Shown here piece after piece: positions 35,986-47,912 of a DNA stretch of 64,000 nt. Numbering within the stretch: position 1 is the first letter of the stretch; each line of letters begins with the position of its first letter. The translations under genes and the position numbers were made by a program. This DNA is from Ilex aquifolium (lineage: Eukaryota; Streptophyta; Magnoliopsida; Aquifoliales; Aquifoliaceae), in NCBI GenBank assembly GCA_951799425.1, contig OX637399.1, forward strand, positions 13,322,501 through 13,386,500. Direction: 5' to 3'. The notes under the pieces were generated by a model. It was given only the letters and a program-made list of their open reading frames with translations. It had not been told where the DNA came from and made no database searches.

Positions 35986-37556
35986 TGCTAGGCTTTTTGG
36001 TGATATCACGAGGAGCCTGTTCAAGAGCACCGATGCTTTCTCCAGCTCAACATGTTTAGTGAAGGTTTCTTACCTTATCTCCTTTTTTCCACATATTCCT
36101 GCATTGGCAGATTCTGTACAGATGGATTTGTGCCTTCAAAAGTACTCCATGGCTCTCTCTCTCTCTCTCTCACACGTGCACATCAATTTTTACGCACACT
36201 CACATTCTGTTATCATACAAAAGTCTGAAAATTAATTTTCACTGGCATGTACATTTTCATCAGGTACACCTAATTTTGCTATAGTGCAACTTGAACATTA
36301 ATTCCGGTCTCTAATAAAAGCAACGAAAACAAGGCCGTTAACTATTTTTCTAGTTGCGTGTTCCCATTATTTGCAGATTTCTTAAGGCACTTAATTTTAT
36401 GGGAGAAAAGTTCATCAACCATATTTTTAGTTCTGCGTTAATTCATGCTTTACTTGATATCTCTTGTTCACTGGCCTAAGTCTTCTAGTGATTGGCATTA
36501 ATCTCATCTCTATAGTTATGAACTCTAGTTTCTCTTTTAGTCATCAAGTAATCTCTATCTCTCTGTCCGTCTGTTTCTTACAACCTCTATTGTTGATAAG
36601 ATCATTTGATATGACTTTATTTTTTGATTGTTGTTTATCTCAACCAAATGTGCCTGTATGTTCACAACCCGTCCGTTGTAATCACCAAAAAGTAATAAGA
36701 AAATGTAGCATATTATGTTTCGGTCTGGAAATTTTTTTGTGTTGGTTCTTCATCGGATCCTTTTCTATTTAAAATTTATCAACCTTTCACTTACAGCGTA
36801 GATCCCTTTTTTTTTCATACGTGGATAACTTCCATCTCTATTCAGTCTCTAAGTGATAATAAAAACTGCACGATTACATCAAAAACTTAATAATAATAAT
36901 CACCAGAACGTACTTTAAGAAGGGGAGGAAAATGTTAGTAGTTTGGTACATCAGTCGCCTTCATGTTTTCATACAAGAAATTTTTACGACTTTCCAAAGG
37001 CATAATAATTATGTGAAATCCTCAGAACTTTCTCTTTAAAGCTCTATCTTTGTGCTTCTTTGTTCTATCTAACCTCGAATCTGCTTTCTCATAGCTTTGT
37101 ACAATAATGTTATGCTAATCATGATTTTTTATCAAGTTTTTCATTTTCAATGATGTGATAATTTTTACCATCAAATAAATAAGTTTTATTAATATTTAAT
37201 GATGGAGATTGTGACATATCACTTAAAATAAAAAAAAATTGATAAAAAACTTTATAAGCATAATATTACTATAGCTTCTACCAAGTTTTACTCGAATTGT
37301 AGACTGAGAAACCTGCAACTTCTCTGGTATATGGGCAATTTAGCAAATCTTCACGTTCTACATTATCTAACAGAGACAGATTCTGAAGTAATGACAAGAT
37401 CATGTGGTGGTGACAGAGTTCAGTAGTTTTTTTCACCCCATCTTTTCTTAGACATTGCTCAGAAGAATAAATGGGCCCGGATGGCGATGGTAACTCATCA
37501 TACTCATCAAATGTTTCCTATTTCGTGAAGGGGAATTAAGGTGTGGTGATTGAAAG
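35986..37556. other. Intergenic DNA downstream of MIR169
   Basis: No gene recognised. A (CT)n tract lies at about 36152-36171. The first few hundred bases may belong to the MIR169 primary transcript. Confidence 0.35.
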
Positions 37557-38024
37557 CTATGATACAACAATATTCATCAGATATTTGAGGATACAAATCC
37601 GATACGCTTTTTATGTATTAGACAATAAAAAAATACTTGGATACTTTAAGGATACTATTGTAGGCGAGCAACATGTATAATTTTTTAATTTAATCATTTA
37701 CATCTCCTTTGAAATTTATATACAATACAATACATCAACAAAAAATTATGCTATTTTTAAAACCCATGAGCGTTCTTTAAGTATTATCTAATATTACATG
37801 TTAAAAAAACATAAAATAAATTTATTACATTTTAATCTTATCAACAAATCCTTCTAAAAAAGCAAACTAAGTAAATATTAGTTTTGATTTCTTTAATTTG
37901 TCACTTTATTTTGTCAATACAGAATAATGATGTGACATTTACTTTTTTTCAAACTAAAGAAATTGCTAATTTTACTTGTCATCTTAAAGAAATACCAAAA
38001 TATATATTTAGTAAATAGGTAGAT
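37557..38024. repeat. GATAC-rich dispersed repeat, copy 2 (partial)
   Basis: Collinear with the inner part of 33330-33957, for example the 'tacaatacaatacat', 'aaataaatttattacat' and 'gtaaatattagttt' blocks. Both terminal inverted repeats are missing. The right side abuts a CACTA terminus. Confidence 0.6.
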
Positions 38025-38250
38025 CACTACAAGAATTTTGGCAAAAGCCGGCGTTTAAATAAATGCCGACATATTTACTGGCGTTCAACAAATACCGTCA
38101 AATTCATTTGCTTGCCAGAGTCAGTGATCGAAACTAAGCTGAAATTCGTGACATTTATACAAATGCCAGTAAAGGAATTTTTTTTCCCTGGTGCAGTTCT
38201 CCATAACCTGTTACCCCCAAACCACACCCTATTACCAAACATTCATTTTT
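38025..38250 (+). mobile_element. CACTA (En/Spm) transposon terminus
   Basis: CACTACAAGAATTTTGGC at 38025 is the classic CACTA terminal inverted repeat, preceded by GAT as a possible 3-bp duplication. Subterminal repeats follow (GCCGGCGTTTAAATAAATGC, then CTGGCGTTCAACAAATACCG). No matching CTTGTAGTG end was found to the right, so the element is truncated. The end coordinate is arbitrary. Confidence 0.7.
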
Positions 38251-38754
38251 TTATTTTTTTTTGCTGAAATGAATAATAATCTCAAACCACAATCTATTAC
38301 AAATAATTTTCAAACCACAACTTATTACAAATTACTCCCAAACCACAAATAAAACAAAATATAACAAATTGTCACCTAGCATTCTTGAACACTTCAGTCC
38401 ATAAAACACCATATCCTTTGAACACCAAAACAAAGGTTCATTCTCAACACACTATATTTTCACTATATATTGTTATCTAGATCCATAAAACAACTTATCT
38501 TTTGAACACCAAAACAAAAACCACTGAACCAAAGCAGAACAACTGAACAAAAATTAAACACCAAAATAGAAACTGCATCCACAAAAGAATTTCCAGGGCC
38601 TATAGCCTCCATTAAAGGTGTTGGAGAAGCCTGCTTGCCTTTCAGCTTGCCTTTCAACTTGCCTTCATGTACCCCAGTCACATAGCATTCTTGCTTTCAG
38701 CGTCACTTTCTTCAATTGATAAGCCTGCAATTAATAAAGAACACATTTACTATA
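38251..38754. repeat. A/C-rich degenerate short repeats
   Basis: Repeats of the type CAAACCACAA(T/C)(C/T)TATTAC occur over about 38210-38355. They may be part of the CACTA interior. No gene was recognised. Confidence 0.35.
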
Positions 38755-39573
38755 CTAGCAATGCACGAAGTGCGTTGCACGGAAATAATTTAAATAATTA
38801 ATATCTTTGTTGAATCTATGAAAATATAAATTTTATCTATAATTAAATTAAATGATAAATTTGGTGTCAAAAAATTAATCTATATTTTATTTCTTGTTAA
38901 ACATAATTATACAAAAAAAATATTATTAAATATAAAATATATTTGATCTTAGAATCCAATTTGATAACTATAAGTATATAACAAGATAATACAAATTTGT
39001 CTTTACTTCTTGATATAGATATATACATAGATATGAAATTTTTTATGTAAGTGTACTACTTATAAAGGAGTCCAAAAGAATTTAGAAGTCAAATACTATT
39101 TATAAAAGAGTTCAAAAGAACTTGAAAGTCAAATTACCTATAAAAATAACAATTATATAAAAGAATAAGGATTTAATTAATTTTATAAAAATTAGGCTAA
39201 TAATACACAACGTGCACATGAACATATTTAAATAATAACCTTTTTTTTAAAACTTATAAAAAATATAGATTATATGTGTAATTGAATTGAATAAATAAAT
39301 TATGTGTTGGAGAATTTATTCTTTCTTTTAAATTTTACTAAACCTAGTTATTAATCTATACATGTATAATACAGCAATTTGAGTTATTAAAGTTACTATT
39401 GTAATTGAAGACCTAAAGTTATAATGTTATATGACAAGAAGAGTTTTGATAGGACATAGCAGGAAAAATGATGATATTAATAAGGATATGTGGGGTATGA
39501 TTGACTTAATATTATTAAATAGGGATGAAATAGGAAATTAAATTTTTTTCACATATGCTGACATTTATAAATA
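38755..39573 (-). mobile_element. Non-autonomous Helitron H1
   Basis: The minus-strand 3' end is a GTGCAACGCAC hairpin region followed by ...GCATTG-CTAG, with T following, at 38755-38758; this is the expected Helitron terminus. The right end (...GCTGACATTTATAAATA in plus-strand reading) is the reverse complement of the 5' terminus of Helitron H2 (51563). There is no coding capacity. The 5' TC itself is missing because another Helitron 3' end begins at 39574. Confidence 0.7.
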
Positions 39574-39620
39574 CTAGTTGATGCACACGTGCGTTGCACA
39601 TGAATCATTTTCAAAAAGTT
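39574..39620 (-). mobile_element. Helitron 3' terminus H3 abutting H1
   Basis: The plus strand reads CTAGTTGATGCACACGTGCG then TTGCACATGAATCA. Its reverse complement is a hairpin-bearing Helitron 3' end with CTAG-T. The same sequence recurs at 50667. The other end of this element was not found. Confidence 0.6.
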
Positions 39621-39999
39621 AAATTATATACCTAAACCTATAAAAATAATATTTCAAAAAAAAATATGCAATACAAAATAATCAAAGTAAAAAGAATTTC
39701 ATGCATTATTTGAATAAACTCCTCGGGTCGATGAGGAAGGGCTAAGGGTTAGACCATCAAAGCCAATTACATCCATAGTTTGGTGAAAAGATAAACATAT
39801 CATAAGTTTGTTTTTCAAAAAAAAGTAGTGCATGAAATTTGTTGAAACATTATACAAAATAAAATATTAAATTCCACATAGAAACTAACCCATTCCACCT
39901 TGTAATTTGAAAACACGAAGACACATCAATAAAATCTTACAATTGAACATTTGATTGTATACTTATCCTTGTCAAAATTACTCAATGCAATTAAGAGTG
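39621..39999. other. AT-rich stretch, probably Helitron H3 body
   Basis: No ORF or known domain was seen. Confidence 0.3.
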
Positions 40000-40794
40000 T
40001 TCAGCATATAAGCTAAATATTGAAAACGAAACAATCACAATGTAATTTTTTAACAACATATGTTCATAAACTACAACTAATTTAATGAAATAATCTTTCA
40101 CAGAATGTGGGGCAAGTGTCCATTAGCCAATAATCTTTCACACACCCTGGACGGCATTACATTCTAAAACATTCATATCATGAGAGTACTAATATAATTC
40201 CTTAAGAAACGAGACTCCATTTGTCATCCACAAATATTTACAAGGTGATCCCAAAAGAATAAGCCCAAATTATGGCTATTACATCTCAAAAATTAATTAA
40301 AGTAGCACAGCGGAATAAACAAAAGAAACTAGACGACACAATGTTCCAAAAGAATGTCCTAATCTAGTACAAAAGGAAAGGAGGTTGCTCTATTCGTCCA
40401 CCTCGGGATCCACACTCCCGTCAAGTGGAGTCTCTCAAGTAGCGGGCTCCTCGACCCTTACGTCTTCCTCAAGCGGGTAATCTGAAAAATGTTAGCGGTA
40501 GGGGGTGAGCATGAAGCCCTGTAGAAAATTCTCTCAACCCATACAAGGTTTAGAAAAGCATTTAAAACGGTCGGTCTCATTTTTAACATAACATAGATAC
40601 ATAATTTCAAATAAAGCGGGGACATTTAAAAAGGATATCAAGTTTAGGTAAAAACATTACTTAAATGAATAAACGAGCACCACCTACAATTAATCACCAT
40701 TAATTTCCATAAACCATCCCCAACAATTCCACAAGGTAGGTGGCATACTTTAGGGTACCTTCCACCCCCCTTTAGGTCTTCTTTGAGTCTCAAA

Positions 40795-41135
40795 CATCCT
40801 TATCAGGAACCTCTTGAGAATGGGTGAGCATTCTTACAAGGAACCTCCCACAAATCACTTCATTGCTTCCCAAGCATCCTTACAAGGAACCTCTTGGGAA
40901 GGGGTGAGCATCCTTACAAGGAACCTCCCACAAATCACTTCATTGCTTCCCAAGCATCCTTACAAGGAACCTCCCACAAATCACTTCATTGCTTCTCAAG
41001 CATCCTTACAAGGAACCTCTTGGGAAGGGGTGAGCATCCTTACAAGGAACCTCCCACCAATCACTTCATTGCTTCCCAAGCATCCTTACAAGGAACCTCT
41101 TGGGAAGGGGTGAGCATCCTTACAAGGAACTTCTC
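40795..41135 (+). repeat. Minisatellite in the Del-like LTR
   Basis: Alternating modules built on 'cttacaaggaacct': one continues CTTGGGAAGGGGTGAGCATC, the other CCCACAAATCACTTCATTGC. Combined units are about 55-82 bp, with some modules duplicated, and there are about eight 'cttacaaggaacct' cores. Confidence 0.85.
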
Positions 41136-41697
41136 ACTCATGTGCATCACAAACAACCCAACCAAGTATCCAATTCCACAACCAACTAAGAAAAATAAAT
41201 GAGATCACAATAACATCATTTTTCTACCCAACACAAACCACTACGGTTTCGAAGTTCATAATGAAGAAGGCATTTAAGAAGGAAATACATCACTCTCCAA
41301 AAACTAGGGTTTTTAAACACAAAGAGATTTCATGGGTATTAAACCCTAAATTTGTTCAAAACATGCAATCTTTGCAAAAAGCCTAAGAGATGATGATTCC
41401 ATAGCATATATATACCATAGATAGCCAAAACATTCATATATATATAGATATACCCTAGCCTCAATGCAAGTGAAGAGAGAAAACCCCTACCTTGAATCAA
41501 AGATTCCAAAGTTCAAATCCAAAGCCCAAGCCCTAGAGATCTTTTTTCTCCTCTTTCTTCTTTCCTTTATCTTCTCCTAGGGTTCTAAAATGTTTAGGGT
41601 GAGAGTGGAATGTAAGAATGGGGTAAAATGTAGTGGAAATGGGTGTTTTAAATGATCAAATCCCGACTTTTACTGTTCGGCGAGCGTCAGATAAATC

Positions 41698-41722
41698 GTA
41701 CCGGTACGCGGTACCGGTACGG
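41698..41722. repeat. Pair of GTACCGGTAC palindromes in the Del-like LTR
   Basis: Two GTACCGGTAC units joined through GCG, followed by GGTTTGACTGA, close to the GGTTTGGCTGG that follows the arrays in Athila LTRs (5660-5675, 19165-19177). Confidence 0.85.
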
Positions 41723-41798
41723 TTTGACTGACAAATTTTTGCTCCGACTTCCAGTGCCGTCCAATCCAATCCTAAACCAACCAAATCCATCCCAAACC

Positions 41799-42543
41799 TG
41801 ATGTGAACCCTTAAACGAATTCAAGAACCCACGGGCACATTGATTGAAGACTCCCCAAGAAAGATCACAAATCAGATTATAAGAACCAAGAACCCTAGAC
41901 CCAATGTTTGCAAGAAACAAGAACCCAAGGTTAAAAGTTCAAGAGAAGGACGCCACACTCAAGATTGAGCGATAAGTCGATGAACGCCACAAGAAAGATT
42001 AATTCTTGATAAGTTCTTGAAATAGTTCTTGGAAGAACAATAAGGTAGAAACCTCACAATACACACCAAAATATTCTGTCTTTTACAATGCTTTGAATGC
42101 CTATTTATAGGCTAGTTATTACAAAGAAAACTTCCTAAAATAGCTTATCCTATTTAAGAAATATCTCTTACTTGCTGGTGAAGAAATATCTCTTACTTGT
42201 GGGTAAAGAAATATCTCTTACTTGCTGGTAAAGAAATAGCTTACTTTCCTAAACTCTTACTTTCCTAAAAGGAATAACTCACATGCCTAAATAGCTAAGG
42301 AAAGTCTTACAATCAGACCAATTTTAAACATGCCAATTTAAAGCTTAGCCTTTGCCGGAATCTTCTAGAACTTGAATCATGTTGATGGATCTTTGCCCAA
42401 GTGGATCATGCTCCTTGCTTGAACTTTCACAATCAGCCCATATGTCTTGAATCAGCCCGTTCAATGCTTCCTTCATCCTTTTTACTCTTGCCCGAGTCAT
42501 AGGACCTCCATTTATGCTCAACGGATCAGATTGTATTGCATCA
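41799..42543 (-). repeat. 3' LTR of the CRM element (745 bp)
   Basis: Minus-strand TGATGCAATACAATC...GGGTTCACATCA. It contains the last 66 codons of pol up to the stop at 42345 and a small set of repeats of 'aagaaatatctcttacttg' (about 42157-42240). Confidence 0.93.
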
Positions 42544-45500
42544 TTCCCCCTCTCTTTAAAAGGATTCGTCCTCGAATCTTCGTCATCTACAATAAAAGGA
42601 GAAAGATCAGCAACATTAAAAGTAGCACTAACACTATACTCACCAGGAAGATCTAGTTTGTAAGCGTTATCATTTATCCGTGCCACCACTTGAAAAGGCC
42701 CATCTCCTCTAGGCTGCAACTTAGAACGCCTTTGTGCGGGAAAACGTTCCTTTCGCATATGCACCCAAACCCAATCTCCAGGCTCAAAAACCACCTTCTT
42801 ACGTCCCTTATTAGCTTGAGTAGCATATTGCTTCGTTCGCCTCTCAATGTGCAATCGAACTTTCTCATGCAATTGCTTCACCAATTCAGCCTTTCGTTCT
42901 CCATCTAGATTAGCACACTCATCAACAGGCAAAGGCAGCAAATCTAATGGAGTTAAGGGATTAAAACCATAGACAATTTCAAAAGGTGAATAGTTAGTAG
43001 CAGAATGCACACTACGATTATAAGCAAATTCGACATGAGGCAAACAATCCTCCCAAGTTTTCAAATTTTTACCAATGATAGCACGCAATAAAGTAGAAAG
43101 AGTACGATTAGTTACCTCGGTTTGCCCATCTGTTTGTGGATGGCAAGTAGTAGAAAAGAGTAATTTAGTACCAAGCTTACCCCACAATGTCTTCCAGAAA
43201 TAGCTCAAAAACTTAGCATCACGATCAGACACAATGCTCCGAGGCACTCCATGTAAACGCACCACCTCTCTAAAGAACAAATCAGCTACATTGCTAGCAT
43301 CATCAGTCTTATGACATGCAATGAAATGAGCCATCTTTGAAAACCTGTCAACAACAACAAACACAGAATCCCGTCCTCGTTTTGTCCTAGGTAAACCTAA
43401 CACAAAATCCATGGAAATATCTACCCAAGGTGAACTAGGTATAGGTAAGGGATTATACAAACCATGGGGCTGAACCTTAGACTTAGCCTTTTTACAATCA
43501 ACACATTTCTCACAAATTCGCTCAACATCCCGTTTCATATGTGGCCAGAAAAAATGTTCAACTAACACATCTAAGGTTTTCTTAACACCAAAGTGCCCCA
43601 TTAAACCACCCCCATGTGCTTCTCTAACTAATAACTCACGCATCGAACAATTAGGCACGCACAATCGATCCTCTCGAAACAAGAACCCATCATGCCTATA
43701 AACTTACCAAAACCCGAACTCTCACAAGCATCAAACACATTAGCAAAGTCAGAATCAATAGCATATAAATCCTTAATGTACTCAAAACCAAGCAACTTTG
43801 CATTTAAAGTGGAAACTAAAGCATACCTACGAGATAAAGCATCAGCAACCACATTCTCTTTCCCCATCTTGTATTTGATAACGTAAGGAAAGGTCTCAAT
43901 GAATTCAACCCATTTAGCATGGCGTCTATTCAGCTTACCTTGACCTTTCAAATGTTTCAAAGACTCATGATCAGTGTGGATGACAAACTCCTTGGGCCAA
44001 AGATAATGTTGCCAAGTCTCTAACGCCCTCACCAATGCATAAAAATCCTTATCATAAGTTGGGTAATTCAAGGCTGCCCCATTTAGCTTCTCACTAAAAT
44101 AAGCTAAAGGACGACCTCCCTGCATTAAAACAACTCCAATTCCAATACCTGAGGCATCACACTCAACTTCAAAAGTTTGAGAAAAGTTATGCAAAACAAG
44201 TAAAGGTGCAGAACTAAGTTTTTCTTTAATCAAATTAAAAGCAACTTCTTGTTCCTTTCCCCATTTAAAGCCTACGTTTTTCTTAATAATTCCAGTCAAT
44301 GGTGCAGCTATGGTGCTAAAATCCTTTACAAACCTTCTATAAAAACTAGCAAGACCATGAAAGCTACGTACCTCAGTAATGGTTTTAGGTGTAGGCCATT
44401 CTCGAATAGCCTTAACCTTCTCCTCATCAACCTCAATGCCCTTAGCACTAACAACATATCCTAAGAAAACAACCTGACTAGTGTAGAACGAGCATTTCTT
44501 GAGGTTAGCAAATAACTGAGCATCACGCAAAGAACATAACACAAGCCTCAAATGTTCAACATGCTCATCTAAGCTCTTACTGTAAACCAAGATATCATCA
44601 AAATAAACGACAACAAATTTACCAATAAAAGCACGCAAAACATGGTTCATTAAACGCATAAACGTACTAGGTGCATTGGTTAAGCCAAAAGGCATTACCA
44701 GCCATTCATATAAACCATATTTAGTCTTAAATGCCGTTTTCCATTCATCACCTTCTCTCATCCTAATTTGATGATAACCAGATTTCAGATCAATCTTACT
44801 AAACACACAAGCGCCATGTAATTCATCTAACATGTCATCAAGTCTAGGAATGGGATGCCGATACTTTACCGTTATTTTATTCACGGCGCGACAATCGGTG
44901 CACATCCTCCAAGTCCCATCCTTTTTGGGCACAAGTAACACTGGAACTGCACAAGGACTCAAGCTTTCCCTTACATGACCCTTCGACATCAGCTCCTCAA
45001 CTTGCCTTTGAAGTTCCTTCGTCTCCTCGGGATTACTCCTATAAGCTGGACGATTGGGAATCATTGCACCAGGAATGAAATCAATCTGATGTTCAATCCC
45101 TCTAACTGGTGGCAAGCCATTTGGAATTTCCTCGGGAAAAACATCACCGAACTCCTGCAAAAGAGAATCAACAACACTAGGCAAAGCAAGGTTAAGCTCA
45201 TTAGTATTCAAAAAGGCCTCCTTGTACATAAGTACAATCATCGGCTGCCCGGAATAAAAAGCTCCCATAACCTCTCGTTCTTTTGCATAGAAACTCACAT
45301 TTTTCCTCTCTTGCTTTTGTGAACTCTCACTCTTTTCACTTCTTGAAGATTCAGCAGCCTCTCTGTTTTTTCCCTCATTTTTTTTCACTTTCACTCTATT
45401 TCCCTCTTTTTTTTCATTGTCACTCTCTTTTCTTCCCTCAAACTCACTTTTTAACCTCATTTGATCATCATGCACCTGTCTAGGCGTTAACGGTACAAGT

Positions 45501-46486
45501 GTTACAGGTTTTCCATGCAGTACAAAAGAATATCTATTTCTATATCCATCATGCATAACTTGCCTATCAAACTGCCAAGGACGTCCCAAAAGTAAATGAC
45601 CAGCATGCATTGGGACTACATCACACAAAACCTCATCAACATAACGCCCAATGGAGAATGAAACTAATACCTGCCTATTCACCTTAATCTCCCCACATTC
45701 ATTCAACCATTGCAACTTATAAGGAGTAGGGTGCTTAATAGTAGGCAAATTAAGTTTCTCAACTAACAAGGTACTAGCAACATTGGCACAACTCCCCCCA
45801 TCAATGATAACACTACATACCTTATTGTTGATATGGCAGCGAGTATGAAAGATGTTGTCACGTTGTGCCTCGTTGTCCTCCTCCTTCACTTGTGCATTCA
45901 AGGCACGCCTCGTGACCAAAATTTCACCCTCAACTGGATATTCCTCTCCTTCACTCTCCTTATTCTCCACATCTTCATCAGATTCACTTTCAGTTTCAAA
46001 ATCACCATTATCCCTCAAAAACATAGCACGTTTATTTGGACATTGAGATGCAATGTGCCCCCTACCCAAACACTTAAAGCACTTTATATCTCTATTTCTA
46101 GAAGTTTGAGAATCAGATTTACCTCGCTCCTTGCTTGCCTCTATGTCTTTGCCTTTGTAGGAAGCTTCAATTTTACCCTTAGAATCTGATTTCTCTTCCT
46201 TCTTGCTCCAACTAGAATTCGGTTTCCAAGAAGATGAAGAACCCGAATTCTGCCCAAACCGAGTAGAACCCTTCCGTTTGAGTTGCCTCTCAACCTTCAT
46301 CGCCATGTGTAGCATATCTTCCATCTCCACATAATGTTGTAACTCAACTACATTTTGAATATCTCGGTTCAAACCGTGTAAAAATCGTGCCATGGTCGCC
46401 TCTCGGTCCTCCTCTACATTTACCCGAATCATGGCTATCTCCATCTCCTTATAATACTCCTCAACACTCCTGGACCCCTGAGTCAA
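42345..46486 (-). pseudogene. pol: CRM Pol: zinc knuckle, protease, RT, RNase H, integrase (one frameshift)
   Basis: The frame from 46486 holds the end of Gag with zinc knuckle [14 protein letters not shown] (residues 136-149), protease DGGS (229-232), and RT with [18 protein letters not shown] and YFDD (628-631). RNase H follows ([28 protein letters not shown]). A one-base loss in a T run near 43700 shifts the frame. The 43682-42345 frame then carries the integrase: HHCC zinc finger ([10 protein letters not shown]...CEKCVDC), DDE residues in [17 protein letters not shown] and TDGQTEVTN, and a C-terminal DSRTNPF and [17 protein letters not shown] block typical of CRM. The last part lies inside the LTR. 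One frameshift apart, every catalytic motif looks intact. Confidence 0.93.
42544..42558 (-). other. Polypurine tract of the CRM element
   Basis: The minus strand reads AAAGAGAGGGGGAA immediately before the LTR start TGATGC. Confidence 0.85.
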
Positions 46487-46489
46487 CCC

Positions 46490-47162
46490 TTACAACCTCT
46501 GAAACAAGTCCCTATAATAATGAGAAGGGACAAACCTCTTCCTCATGATACTCTTCATCTGATCCCAAGTATCAACCGGATGCTCTCTATTCCTCCTCCT
46601 ATTCATCACTAACTGATCCCACCATACCACCGCATAATCAGTAAACTCCATTGCAGCTAGTTTCACCTTCTTCTCCTCTGAATAGTCATGGCAATCAAAC
46701 ACTAACTCCACTTTCTTTTCCCACTCTAAATAAACCTCCGGATCATTCTTGCCTTGAAAGGCTGGGATTTTCATCTTAATGCTACCCAAATTTCCATCTC
46801 TCCGATAAACACCTCTAACACCTCCACGACCACCTCTGCCACCTCTACCACCTCTACCATGGTCAAACCCAATCAACGTGGCCTGGTCTTCGAAGTAATC
46901 ATCAAGATCCCACTCGTCATCATCGATAATGTTTTGATGACGCCTATTCTGCCTCCACTCCACTGGTGCCTCACGCCTATCATGTCCATCAACTCTTCTT
47001 CCCTCATTCGTTCTCAACTCATTAATCGCATTCCTCCTCCAACTGATTTCCCATGTCATCAAATCTCGTATTCATACGTTCGAACTGTTGTTGCATAGCC
47101 CGAAGTATGAATAGCACATCAGTACCACCCTCCTCAGCTACTCCTTTATCCTTGGAAGTCAT
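46490..47162 (-). pseudogene. gag: CRM Gag, N-terminal part (frameshift and one stop)
   Basis: The most likely start is Met 47162 (MTSKDKGVAEEGG), followed by MQQQFERMNTRFDDMG. The frame then shifts between about 47140 and 47050 to RNAINELRTNE. Downstream are an acidic stretch, a GRGGRGGRGG run and the Gag core KIPAFQGKNDPEVYLEWEKK, VVWWDQL and RKRFVPSHYYRDLFQRL. A TAA at 46490-46492 then interrupts what is otherwise one frame with the zinc-knuckle ORF ([17 protein letters not shown]); related elements have Gln there, so CAA-to-TAA is likely. Confidence 0.85.
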
Positions 47163-47896
47163 GTTTTATAACCTGCAAAACAATGTTAGAAATAGCCTCA
47201 CAAACACTCCCTCACGTGTTTCACTCGTTTCAATGTCACTCAACCCTCGTGTTTACACTCTTATTGGCTTTTTCTTAAGATAAGCTCACACACTCAGCCT
47301 TTTACCACTCAAATGGTTCACCTTTGTCGTTCTTTCGCAAACTACTCAAAACTCAACCAAAAACCAACCGTTCTCATAACGCACAATAACTTAACAAAAT
47401 AAGACACAAATATCGAAGGAAGGACCAGAATTAACAATGAAAACAGAGAATAACAACGATAACACGAAAATGAAACAAAGAAACACAACGAAGCAAAGAA
47501 AACGAATTCGGCGAAAACTAAGAGAAACAATGATTCGAAAGCAACAAATGGATCAAGAAAGGGGTTAAATCAAATAAGATGACCTATTTTGGGATAACAA
47601 TGCGCGAATGTTCATAATAAGTAACTTTTGATTTTTTTTTTTTTTTTGTTCAAATCTCAACACAAGTCAGCCCTAAAGCAATTTGATTAGCCTCAATTCG
47701 ATTCTTTCTTTTTTTTTTTTTTTTTGATATCAGATCACAAAAGAGGCAGCAAGTCACGCCCCAAATCAAATAGAATAAACAAAATCGGAATGAACAGTCG
47801 CAATGAACAGTAACGATGAACAGTGCATGAAATTTTTTTTTTAAATAGATGCGCATAAACAAAGATAACCAACCTGATTCGAGAAAACAAACCCGA
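47163..47896 (-). other. CRM 5' leader
   Basis: Untranslated leader between PBS and gag, with A/T homopolymer runs near 47631-47647 and 47707-47725. No gene. Confidence 0.6.
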
Positions 47897-47910
47897 GTGC
47901 TCTGATACCA
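47897..47910 (-). other. Primer binding site of the CRM element, initiator tRNA-Met type
   Basis: The minus strand reads TGGTATCAGAGCAC, complementary to the 3' end of plant initiator tRNA-Met, two bases from the LTR end at 47913. Confidence 0.93.
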
Positions 47911-47912
47911 AC

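Larger units (their letters stand above)
40000..41798 (-). repeat. Del/Tekay-like LTR, inner part (split by the CRM element)
   Basis: Continues 48784-48658 across the CRM insertion. On the minus strand the LTR starts TGTAACACCTCGC at 48784, typical of Del-type elements. After the CRM element come GTACCGGTAC twice (41698-41722), an 'acgctcgccgaacagt' block, the minisatellite, a TTTTTCAG-ATTACCCGC splice-site-like block near 40480, and a TGTAATAGCC block. No PBS or 3' terminus was found on the left, so the limit there is approximate. Confidence 0.45.

Noticed and set aside
40795..41135. CRISPR-like repeat array
   Set aside because: Units vary in length, spacers are themselves repeated, and the context is plant LTR sequence. 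It is a minisatellite.
41437..41455. Helitron 5' end in the reverse complement of 'catatatatatagat'
   Set aside because: A simple TA run inside the Del-like LTR; nothing next to it matches the family 5' sequence.
45833..46189. Plus-strand ORFs with hydrophobic segments opposite CRM gag-pol
   Set aside because: Antisense to a strongly supported gag-pol frame.
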